Assembly (NCBI GenBank): GCA_002633005.1
Contig: NMRA01000189.1
Location: 577,367-630,986 of the forward strand
Source: Phoronis australis
Taxonomy: Eukaryota > Phoronida > Phoronidae
Direction: 5' to 3'
DNA length: 53,620 bases
Below are positions 33,003 to 44,600 of the stretch, in pieces. Positions within the stretch are counted from its first letter, which is position 1. Each line of letters starts with the position of its first letter. The notes under the pieces were generated by a model that was not told the DNA's origin, made no database searches, and saw only the letters and a program-made list of their open reading frames with translations. A program made the translations under genes and the position numbers.

Positions 33003-34282
33003 TGTTTTGGCGATGTCCTTTGTGAAGAACGCTTACTGACAACAAAAGAGCATCTCAAACCTATGTGTAATCCATCTGGTGGCGGACAACCGCATAACAC
33101 TGTCACCGACAGTTAGGGTGCCCTGACGGGAGGTACTCTTGCCAAGACCGTGATATTCTGGGCGCCTATGCAGGGCCGTAGGAAGCTGAGGAAGGGGACA
33201 TATGTGCCCGGCTCTAAATATGGACTCAACTGAGCTCCCTGAAGTATCTGAATATTTGTGGGCTTGTGAAAACATGATGAATACCCTTTTGATCAAGTTA
33301 TTGTTCCCCATGTGTGAACTGATGGGGATGGGATACCCTAATTGTAAATATTATATTAATAAATAAATAAATTATACCGGTATTTTCCGCAGATGGTCCA
33401 TGGGCGTGTATTTTCCCCTGCATAGTTTCAAAAGAATAATTTTGCTTTTTCAATAGCGTTTGTGTTCATTCATGTCAGCATATGATGTTGTATTTTTTCA
33501 ACACTCATTTTTTTAATGAAGTTTGTACGGCAAACCGTCTTTTTCGCAAGAAAGAAAAATACATTCAAACCTGTAAAAACGTTCAAATTTCATTCGCCAA
33601 GTTAACTAAATGCAGCAAATGCGATCACTCCTATAAATAATTTGTTTGCTGACAGATAGAACAGAGCCTTGCACAATCTAATCCTGAGTAACGACAACGC
33701 CGTGTAACCCGAATCAGTAACCAAATCATTCGATGGTAGCTCCGAACGGCGTCGCTTAATCAGTGTTCAGTACGGGTCAAACGTGTTGTATTCATTATCG
33801 GTACAGCTTAGCTAAGGTTTTTCTCGGCTTTCAGTGCAGCGGCACGAGTGTTTGCCAAATCCCACTTGTAGTTTCCCAACTGAACATACTTTATCTCCGC
33901 AATATCGGAAAGCCTTGTCACAAAACGGAGTGCGCGTCACAAAAGGCCTCGGATATGGTTTATAAATTTAAGTTGAAGTGAACTGCAGAAAGCAGGTGCA
34001 TTGTCGCAGCAGAAATAAAACTTCGTGGGTGGTGGTCTTCACTGAGACAAAAACTCAAATTCTGGGTGGTCGTTCCTGTAAGAAGTGATGCATTAAAAAT
34101 GGGTGGTATATTTTTTGACCTGTTAATGTTGACAGGTTGGTTACTTCACTGAGCCCTCAAAACTCAAAAAATGCAATTGGCATATATCCTAACTTATCCC
34201 AATACAAAAAGCCTATATTGCCAATGAACAGAGTGCAATACGTTCACTAAGCCATGATTCAAGTCACGGGCTTTTATTGAAA

Positions 34283-34472
34283 AATCAACAACTTTCTTAT
34301 ATGTGTTAACACCAGTTTAGTGTTGCATAACTTTTCAATTCAATAGGACTGCAGACAAACAGTTGGCTCAAATCAAGTTGATTTGAGCCAACTGTTTGTC
34401 TGCAGTCCCATTGAATTGAAAAGTTATGCAACACTAATGAAACTGGTGTTAACACATACAAGAAAATTGATG
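34283..34472. mobile_element. ~190-bp foldback (inverted repeat) element
   Basis: Two arms of about 94 bases meet at a single base (34377), with the centre aaatcaagttgattt. They share tgtgttaacaccag, gttgcataacttttcaatt and gactgcagacaaacagttgg with a few mismatches and one 4-base insertion (catt). No ORF is present. Confidence 0.9.
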
Positions 34473-34701
34473 ATTTTTAAATAAAAAGTATGAGGAGTAA
34501 GATAAACAAGTTCCAGTATTCACTTGACATAGAAGTATAAAAGAGTTCGTGGAGACAGTTTGAGATTCATAGATCCTTATAATTGAAAAAATGTTCATTG
34601 AAATTATACACATGGTGAACAGAGACACCTGGTGGCTGCCAAAAGTATTGCTCACAGGCTACTTTAGTTTTTGACAATATTGGACAAGACAACTAGTTCT
34701 T

Positions 34702-34950
34702 GGGCCTGTTCCAAGAAACTGACTTAAGTTCATTTTTGACTTAAGTCTAAAATTTGTCTCAAATTGCGAACTTTGAAACTTCTACATCTGATAAGATAAT
34801 CAAAATTAAGACAATTCTTAAGTCAAAAACTTAAGTCGATCTGAAGATCCCTTTTTTGAAATGATCTTGAGACAGATTTAAATCTTGTCTTAAAATTGAC
34901 TGAAAGTTAAGATCTGTCTTAGCTAAGTCAGTTTTCTTGGAACAGGGCCC
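34702..34950. mobile_element. 249-bp MITE-like element
   Basis: The left end gggcctgttccaagaaactg and the right end cagttttcttggaacagggc are inverted repeats of about 25 bases. Inside are many gacttaagt/acttaagtc half-palindromes. Confidence 0.85.
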
Positions 34951-35049
34951 TTGTCTGTCAATCATCTAAGTTCTTAACAGGTCTTCCTGGAGGCAATTTG
35001 TTTGCAAGTGTTGGATTTTATATTTTAAACTATTAAAAATAATTTTAAA

Positions 35050-35153
35050 AAATTATGGGTCATGGGTTGGAGAAATAAACAAAAAATATGGGCGGTGGGT
35101 ACGAAATAAAAGTGCCTTCCCCCCTCCCATACAGATTTTGCTGGAACAGCCCT
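35050..35153. mobile_element. Half copy of the AGGGCTGTTCC inverted-repeat element
   Basis: It ends gtgccttcccccctcccata then gattttgctggaacagccct, the right end of the 23073-23645 element, preceded by the same kind of gggcggtgggt interior. The left end is missing. Confidence 0.75.
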
Positions 35154-38100
35154 CACCAGATTGCACCAGGTGGCGAGACTGAGTCGGCTCTCAAAAGAAC
35201 TGCCAAAAAGCGCAGACATTTCACAGTCCGCTCAAAAATAGACCGGAAAAGCGACGATTTAGGACAATGGGAAGCAGAGAAATGAAGCCCAGTCATCAAA
35301 AGCAGTACGGGTTACTGGCTGATGCTTTTGACTCATGCTGGAGGCCTACATGTATAATTACTAAGACCATAATAACCAAATTCGAGACTGATTACTGTAA
35401 CTTGTATTTCATAAAATGAACAGAAGCCAGGAAAAGGTACACACAATATTAGATGTCGCAATAAACAAACAAAAGAACATCACTGTACACATCACTACAC
35501 ACATTACGTACACATGACATTTCAGTACCCTGACCTTAGACAGCATTACATAATACATTTATACACTTATCTTGTTCTAACTGTTACCTTTTCTACATTT
35601 TGTTGTTCTCAATTAATACCCAAATGTCTAATGCAATAGGTATGCCTGTTTATATCAGTCAGTAAAATTTATTCTACAATGCGTTTTCTCTAAAAAAACA
35701 CAGACATACTGAAGCAATCGCTGTTTAAAGATGCCATTTTTTGTTTTAAAGAAACTCTTAGTTACAGACACTGTACCTGACACAGATATTACAAATGGTG
35801 CAACCAAGCATGGTAGGAGCGCCCCCAGTGAGCAGCACAACACAACACAATGGTGGTTAGTGCAGTTTTGTCAGAGGCTTCATCAAGTACAAGGGAACGA
35901 AAAATGTTAACAGAAACGCCATTACTGTTCCTGAGTTTCCTCGAGATCACAGGAACTAGCATGTCAAAAAATTCCAGAAATTGGAAATTTTTACACCCAG
36001 CCATTTGTTCTGGGGCTGGGCAGGAATAAGGACAAACAAGATACCATAATTTGAGTAGTTTTGTTAAAGAGAAGTTGACTGCTGGTCAGTTACCGATATA
36101 TGAAACAGTCCCAACACTCGTGTGCCCTAAATTTTCAGCACATTTTTGGACTTAATCTCCATTGCTACACTAATTTTTAGCTTGCTGATTAAAGAAAAAG
36201 TATTACACATTGAACTCTTAATATCATTCTTAAATTAGGGGTGTTGCATGAAATGAGTTGACGTCGAAATAACGGCAAGGTTTTCATGCATTACCAGAAA
36301 ATCTCGTGAGTGAAAGAGGAACTCACAGCACAGATAATGTGAGTGGTGAATAAAGTCTACAAATGCACTGAAAATGTAAGGTACATGGTCCCTATGGGGA
36401 CTGTATCATGCAATCATCCACAGAAACCTGGAGGTTTGAGACAATGAGAAACTATCATGAAAACGGTAATGTGAAATACATGGTAATATGCCTGACACAA
36501 GCCGCCCCGCCACGCCACGGCATGCACTGTGGGGCGGTGTTGCTCACACAAGGTGAACAACGAGTGAAGTGCAGTTGTACAACTACTGTACACCAGGCCA
36601 GCTCCTGCTTTACTAAGCGACCGAATGAGACATCTGTTCAGGACATGCTGAATGAGACACTCAACTGTAACAAAACTGGTGACTTCAGATAAACACTAGA
36701 AATTAAAAAGATCTTATCACACAAGATTTCCAAGATTTGCTGCTATAAGACAAAAGGCACAGGTACATGCCACTATTTACAATACAAACTCAGGGCACAC
36801 AAAGGTGATAACTACAACATGCGTCCCCAAGATCTTCTTACTCTCCACTGTAACATCTTTGAATACATTACTTGCACTGCGTACTCGTTATTGCACAAAT
36901 CCTAATTGTCCATGGTGATCTGTTTGACGAGTAGTGCAGCACACCAGCTGACAAAAGATCCTACGATGACTTTCGATGTAGCCAGATTTTTAACCAAAAA
37001 GCTTGAACTTGTCCTCGACATATTAGCAGCCAACCATCATGCACAGTCATGCATTGTGGAGACATGCACCATACACAGTCACAGCATTTGGCATAAGACT
37101 GCCGAAGAAAAACTGCCCATCATGTGTGCCACAAACTTTTACACCATACAAGCAAGTGCAAATTTACATTAGGTAGCTACAGCACTAAAGACAACAGCTA
37201 AAATCTTCTCAAAATCCAATCCAAAAGCTGCTTAGTCAAATTTCATCTCTTAAGGTCAGGCAGTAAACCACAGACAGTCTTTTCACAACACATGATTTTT
37301 AACCTCAACCTAAACGAAACATTCAGATTAGTTCTAATGCAAAATGATGACTTCAACACGATAAAACAAAATCCGGAAAGCCTAGACTCTTATTAACTCT
37401 TAGGATAGGAGGAAAGACAACAGACAAAAGTTCTTAAACAGATCTAAGAAACGACCAGAACCTAATCAGTGCATCGCACCCAAGGCAAACTTGCCTTGAA
37501 TGATCACATTTGTTTTTGGCCAAAATATGAGTACGAACTTTAAAATTAGCACGTATGTAAATTAAGTTAAATGGTTTAATAGTGTATAATCCGAAACGTC
37601 GATCAACATGTTGTTGTTTACATACGAGCTAATTTTGAAGTCTGGAATGATGACCTTAAAAATGTTTTGTACTCCCATGAAAAATTATTGCTAAAATTGC
37701 CAATTTTCTATTTTTTCAAGTCTTACTTATCATTTTATTGAAATGCTACCAAATCTTCAGCGAAAGTAGTACCACACAGACCACGCTGTTAACAGACGTA
37801 ATTTTCTTGACAAAAAGTAAATTCTGCAGAGAAACATGACAAAATAAAATTCCACTAGCTCACCATAGCCTGTCCTATACTGGAGAATGATTGATAATCC
37901 TTGTTAACCAAGCAGTGCTACCTCCGCTTAATTAAAGTAGTATTTGCTCAGAGTACATATTGATGTCCAAGGTACTGTAGCAGGTGACAGCCAGCCTAGA
38001 AATGCCAGTGTGGTAGTATACTACGAGAAGAAATAGTAAACGACGCAATACATAAGAAATATGAGAAAAGGAAATCCCAAATTCCGGGTCCTTTCTTTAT

Positions 38101-38303
38101 CCTCTTCATAATTTCAGACCTATCTCATGTTGTGCTCACTCCTAACACTCTCTAATACCAGTCACTTCTTTCAGCAGGCATTTCGACCGAACTGCGAAGA
38201 ACTATCCACAACTGTCTAGCTGTGTGTTATGACAAGCATGCACCGTCGCCAGCTTGATGCCACCCTGGCAACGGGTGCACCAGGCAGCCACAAGAGTCCC
38301 CAA
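35154..38303. other. Stretch between TBK1-like and PLCXD genes
   Basis: No protein family is recognisable in the short ORFs here. The part next to 38303 may be the TBK1-like 3' UTR. No repeat from the other families stands out. Confidence 0.5.
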
Positions 38304-38646
38304 TCAGACGACGGTTTCCCTCGTAGTTTCATACACACTCGGCTGTTGCGGGTCGGACAGGGACCCTTGTGGCCGAGTGCAGGCTATTATCAACTCCCAC
38401 TGGCTGCTTCTAATTCTGTCAGGCCACCGTTTTCGGTTAGAGCTGTGTGGTTTGTCATACTCTGCAACCTGAAGCATAAAAATGACATTAAGCATAGCAT
38501 GTAACACGCAGACTGATGTGCATATGAAGCTGGAGGTGCAAATGGCACCACTTGAGGGGGCCATGGATGCTGAGCCCCTCTGGTAGTGACTAAAATGCTG
38601 GTGACGGCATGGCAGCTTTAGGGCTCGTTCTTGTGACATCCTATAA
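38304..38646 (-). CDS. TBK1: TBK1-like last exon (provisional)
   Basis: After acceptor ttcattttgcag the frame stays open for 113 codons to a stop at 38304-38306, starting YRMSQERALKLPCRHQHF. Human TBK1 ends about 15 residues after this junction, so the tail here would be unusually long. It may be cut by a further intron. Confidence 0.5.
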
Positions 38647-41600
38647 CTGCAAAATGAACACATTTGGCAAGACGCTTTGTCAAAGTCAGAACAAATGAAT
38701 ATTAATTGGTAATACTATCAGAAAATTGGTCAAAAACATCTGCTCAAAATTTCTGTTGATTCTTTGAAGAGCATTTATTTAGCACAAATGTTACAATTTT
38801 TGTCAAAACTGACGCAATTTCCTATGGCCATGATTTTGGACCTGGCACCGAGAATATTGTTCACTTAACTGCCATTAGCTTGTGCACAAACGATGTCAAC
38901 TGGAGAACAGCAAAGTGCAACTTGCACAGTCCTACATATCTGTACAGTCAGTCACATACCCACATCAGTGTCACCCACACCACCCCAGAATGTATGGGCT
39001 GGAGGTGGCAACATTACACTGCCGTCAACAGCAAACAGTTCCATACACAATTCCGTGTGAACTACATGGATTGACCGGTTACAATTAACAAGATGGTTCC
39101 TTTGTGAATATGTCGTGTGCACAGCAACAAGCAATCTTTTGCAGCACTGTATAGCCAACAAAGACAGTGGAGCGACAAAGTGGGATATGTCTGGGTCAGT
39201 AAATGACTCCAGGACTACCTAATTAGACAAAATGTACTTGCTTAACTGTCACTTACATGCCAATCAATCTTTCGTTTTCTTCACCCATGTCACCTATTTC
39301 TTTGGTCATCGTTTGGAGCTGGTTGATTCTGAAAGTAAAAGTGAACAAAATGGACAAACAAGCTAAAAGACCACCAACGCTTGGAAGTCCTTAATTAAAA
39401 AACAGCTAACACCATCTAGAGTTCAATCGTGGAAGCAACCAATTTCCACCCACATTTGGAGCATATCCTGCACAGCAATTCAAGCCAACATACTGCACAT
39501 GGCAAAACATAATCGGACAAATGGCCATTTTCTGTAATGATGAAAAATGACCCGTCATTGACCTACTCGGGTGAATCTTCCTAGTGCTCAGTCATCATGA
39601 CCACAAACTCCAGGTGATTTTGTTTGATTAGTACAACCTTGCACTGTACAGAACCTGGTGTCAGGGTAGAATAAACAGTCCGTATTTCCCCACCAGGAAA
39701 TCACCTTTAAACTGAGCAAGGAATAAACTGGGTTGTGCAAATGATAGCTAAGCCGAAGACAGGTTTCAGAGCAAGCACTCTCGTTAACTTATCATCCACT
39801 GTTGATTCCAACACACTGTTGTGTGATTGCTGGACAGAGGAGCACTGTTCCTCCAATTTAAATGCTAGCCATAACGAACACAGTGAAACCCACTTAATGT
39901 CATAACGGATTATAGAATGTCCTGGTTGTTGTCATGAAATGTCAAAAAAATGAATCATTTCCCATTAAATCCGTGTAAAATAATCCACAAAATGTAATGA
40001 TTTGTAGTCATGATTCCCAGATATTGTCATTAAAAAATCAACAAAACTGATCCTCACTTGCTTACTAGCATTGTGTACCTTTGCGTTTCTCCCTAGAAAC
40101 TAAATGTAACTCATTATAAGCCAGGGATAAAAATCTTTTGTTTCATGTTTACCTGTTTTATTCCGAGACTCCCCACTTGGCATGACTAGCTGATAAGAAC
40201 GGTTACAATCACCTTCAAGATGGAACCCATATAAAGGAACAACCTGCATATTATTATAATTTATGCCAAAACCGAAGGTATGATACTAAGCAGGCTTCAC
40301 AGTAACAAGTTTAATGAGCAAAAATCAAGTTAAGGACGCAACAAATATCTGTGGAAAAACATTATTAGCCCACCAAAAACTTACTGTTCCAACAACTGTA
40401 AAGGCTGGAAGGCTGAACTTCCTTGAGTCTCTTCTTGCACTACGGTCTGTGCAGGAGTCGCGTCCGGTATTTCATGGACAGTCAGTTGGTTTGGTCCAAT
40501 GGCCACTCTGCCAGTCTCCAGCTGGTCAACCAGTTGAGTCATATTTTGAGAATGAGAGTTGTGTTTCTGCAAAGGTGGTGAAGACAGACGGTGAACAGTG
40601 CAACACGCTGGCAACAGTACAATACAATACAAAAACAGTCAAACAAAAGTCTGTCGTCACAGGTCATTATTGCATCTGATTGGTTGGTTAACTCTGTTCA
40701 CACTCAATCATCTTGACAGGGAAATCAGATTACTAGGCCAAAAAATGCATAGTTGGTGTCTGGTCTCAATCCTGACTTATTTTGCGACTAAAACACAAAA
40801 ATGCCAGACTGCATCAATTTCAGCCAAGGTCTCATGTCTTTTTTGTACAGCTGTACAGAGACACATAAGCAAGGGTAAGTAAAGTTTGAAGCGCCATGAT
40901 TTGAAAAGCGAAGCTGGTCTCAGGTGGATTGTCATTTTTTGAAAAAGTGAGCAACAAAAAAAAATACCATTATTGGTTTTCCAAACAATTTAGACCAGAA
41001 CAAACTGTGTTCATTTGGACATGGCAGGAGTCATTCACTGCAATATCAGCATTAACTCTACTCTACCCATGATGATCCAAAGAGGATATTGACCCAAAGG
41101 CAAAAAAATCCACATTGCCACTAGAGGGCAACACAGCAGTCAGACGCATCTCAAATTCACCGTCAGCCATACACTTACCAATACCTATACATGACGATTT
41201 CCATAATGTTCCTTGTAGTAGTCTGGCTGATAGAGAGGCAGATGATAAACTTAAAATTTCACTAAAACGGTACTAAGAACTGCCACTAGTAGGCACACAA
41301 TAGGACGAAACCATCCGAAAACAGGAAGCTGTTATCACCTCTTTAATAGAAACATATGAAAAACTCAAAAGAGGAAATGACTAAATTAGCACTAAGGGGG
41401 ACAACGCTAATCAGATTCATGCAAACGTCATCAGCATCTGCAGTCATCTTCACATGACAAATTTAACAAAGATCCTTCAAGGGGTTTAGGAAATACACCT
41501 GCAGACGTGAAGAAAACAAAACTCGAAAGTAATAAAAATGCCCACAAGATGGCATACTAGTACAATACATCAAATCCATCTGAAAATAGGATGGTGTCAT

Positions 41601-44600
41601 CGCCCCTTTAAACCAAGCTACTTGTCCTATTTCATGAAAATGCGTCCAAAGGCGGAAACTGCGAACTAGATATGACTGTCACAAATGGACAATGAAGTTC
41701 AACATTTAACAAACTTCAATACCCACAACATCAGATTGTAGTTGACACGATGTATCTAATATAACTGAAATCTTTAACATGACGATAAAGACTCAATTTG
41801 TGTTATAAATTGGCACAAATGAAAGGTTGAGTATAGTAAAAAATCTGCATTTTGGAACAGCCTCTAAATTTTGGAACGTTGAAATTCAACCCAAAATTGA
41901 ATTGTTTTGTTTTTGATGGCTGGCTTCTGAGCAATCTTGGGGTTCATCCTCTTCCCCAATTATCTTAAACTGTTTTTCTTATCAACAGAGGGGGACGATG
42001 GACTCATTAATTCTTAAAATCTTTGAAAAAAGCCGTTGATGCAACATGTTCAAGTGTCCCCATGATGTGAACTACGGAGATGAATGATCCTTTTCATGGT
42101 TCTTAAGATTCAAATTTGGGACTGGCGACTTTCTAAAATATGCACAAGCTGCAACCATGAGCCAAACAATTAATTTGTCACCCGTCTCAAAGTGGAGAAT
42201 GTTTCCCGCAACTTTAATGTCAACCTCCTATTATCATGCCGAGAGCTACATACACTGTACAACACTATAACCAAGACCAGTCGCCTACCTCTTGGAGGCT
42301 GGCTGCAAGCTTCTTCTGTTGGTCCGTCAAGACTGTGATGTTCTCAGCCATCTTGTGCTGTCTTAGTCGTACCTGATGTGCCTTGCGGAACCACGCGCTG
42401 AAGTACTGGAACATGCCCTTGAGCTTGGCATAGCACTGTGACTGTGCCAAGTTAACACCAGTCGAACAATTAGTATTCATGGTGTTCCTGATGAGAGAAA
42501 ACACCATACAGTTATTTTGTATTGATGGTGTTCCTGATGAGAGATGACACCATACACTTAGTATTCACAGAGTTCCTGATAAGAGAAGACATCACACAGT
42601 AAGTATTCAGGGTGTTCCTGATGAGAGATGACATCACATATTTAGTATTCATGGTGTTCCTGATGAGAGAAGACACCATACACTTAGTATTCACCGTGTT
42701 CCTGATGAGAGAACACAACATACACTTAGTATTCACGGTGTTCCTGATGAGAGAACACAACATACAGTTAGTATTCATGGTTTTCCTGATGAGAGAACAC
42801 AACATACTGTTAGTATTCATGGTGTTCCTGATGAGAGAAGACACCATACAGTTAGTTAGCATTCATGGCATTCCTGGTGAGAGAAAACACCACACACTAA
42901 GTATCTTGATCTTCAAACACTTGGTTTTCAATGCATGCCCAGTCAAATTGGATGCTGTTCATAAGCTCCATACTAAATCCAATTCTTTTGATCGCACAAA
43001 TTAACAGGAAACAAAAATGCAGAACATACAAAGTATTTGGCTCACATACAAACCAATACAATGCATAGTTAAAGCCAGTCTACAAACTAAAAACTAATAA
43101 AATTTTAAAACTAAAGCCACAAGTGTCTAAGTAGAATTTCTTGAAAACATGAAAATAATTGTCTGTAAACAAGAATTATAAGAGTACTAGATCAACTCAC
43201 TTGAGAACTTTATGAATCTGTTCCTCGTTGTAGGTCAGTCTCTTCAGCTGTTTATCACGCTTGAAATCGATGCGAGTTTGGTCGACGCTCTCGATTATCT
43301 TGAGAAGTTTAGAATTACTGAAAAGAGAAAATATCTTCGTCTTCTGCACACCAAGGTTACATAAAATATAGCCTAAGATTCGTAATTAGGAGCAGCTCCA
43401 CAACTAGCTACATGCAGTACAGTGCCACGCTTATCGCATCTTGAATTATTGTCAATTGAGCAAACCACTCAAGTCACAGATAATGAGTACAATATGTAGT
43501 ACTACCAATTTTGAATCTGCAATGTACAGTTAGCCAGCCCCAATTAAATCATTTTCTTAAGTCAGCGATGGTTTCTGCCTTCTTGCAGGTAACAAAATAG
43601 AATCCTATCATGATTTGGAAATGTAAAGAGACTGATTGTATAAGAGTAAAACGCCCTTTTGATTTTTTGTTGTTTTTTAACCAGTGAAACAGGTTAAAAT
43701 GCAGCTTTAAGTGGCCACCCTCTATTTCTTTAAATTTCTAATTTAAACACCCACGTTTAGTTAAGCACCGAGGGTAATGACCTGAATAATTTCAGTACAT
43801 TGCTTTGCAATTTATCTGCTCTTTAAAGTACTCGTATTGCATTAAATTGTACTATGATATGTGTATGAACAAACAAATGATACTTAACCCTAATGACAAT
43901 CTTATAGGTCAATACTATCCAAGACCAATATAATAAGAAAACCGTCCCGTGAATTTGATATCGAACTACCACTAGAGGGCACACAACTAGGTGAAATTTG
44001 AAAAGTGGCAGATGCTGTCCTGCACTTGACAGGAACATCACTTCCAAATTAATTGCCACTAGAGTGTGCCACACAAGTCTAATCTGACCAAAATTGCTGG
44101 CGCTTTCGTCATCTTGATAAAATTTTGCTGCTCAATTTCATGAAGACCTTCAAGTAAAAAAATTGCCAAACGGACTAATCAGTAGTCAACTCCAATTAAA
44201 AGTCAATGCGACAAATGACATTAAATTTAACTTGTTAAATGCATTTATCGTCATTATTTTGACATTTGTCTCTTTATTTTGATACCAGTCCTTAGGGTTT
44301 ATTTTGCATTACTCATCTCTATTTATAGCCTCAAGGGCCTACTTTTGTATGCATACATTTCTCTACGCGACACCTGATTGGTCGCCCATATTTCCTTTGT
44401 TCAGTTCAACGTGGTCTCTCTCATTCAGCCACCTACCTCGTCGTCTACAAGACCTACGTTCGTTCTCTCATTTTTTCCCCACCTCCCATCCCGGGTGTTG
44501 GTTTCACTTTCTCTTTTTTCATATACATTTCCTGTTAGGTTTTTTTCAAGTTTTGTGTTCATGTTCTGTACTTTTCCTTTAAGCCCTTCAGGCAGTTCTT

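Noticed and set aside
36408-37172. Plus-strand ORFs of 94 and 88 codons.
   Set aside because: No family match, low-complexity composition and opposite to the likely TBK1 3' UTR.
42512-43004. Repetitive ORFs on both strands (116 and 130 codons) over the 42-bp repeat.
   Set aside because: They arise because the repeat unit is a multiple of three. The protein words are just the repeat read in frame.
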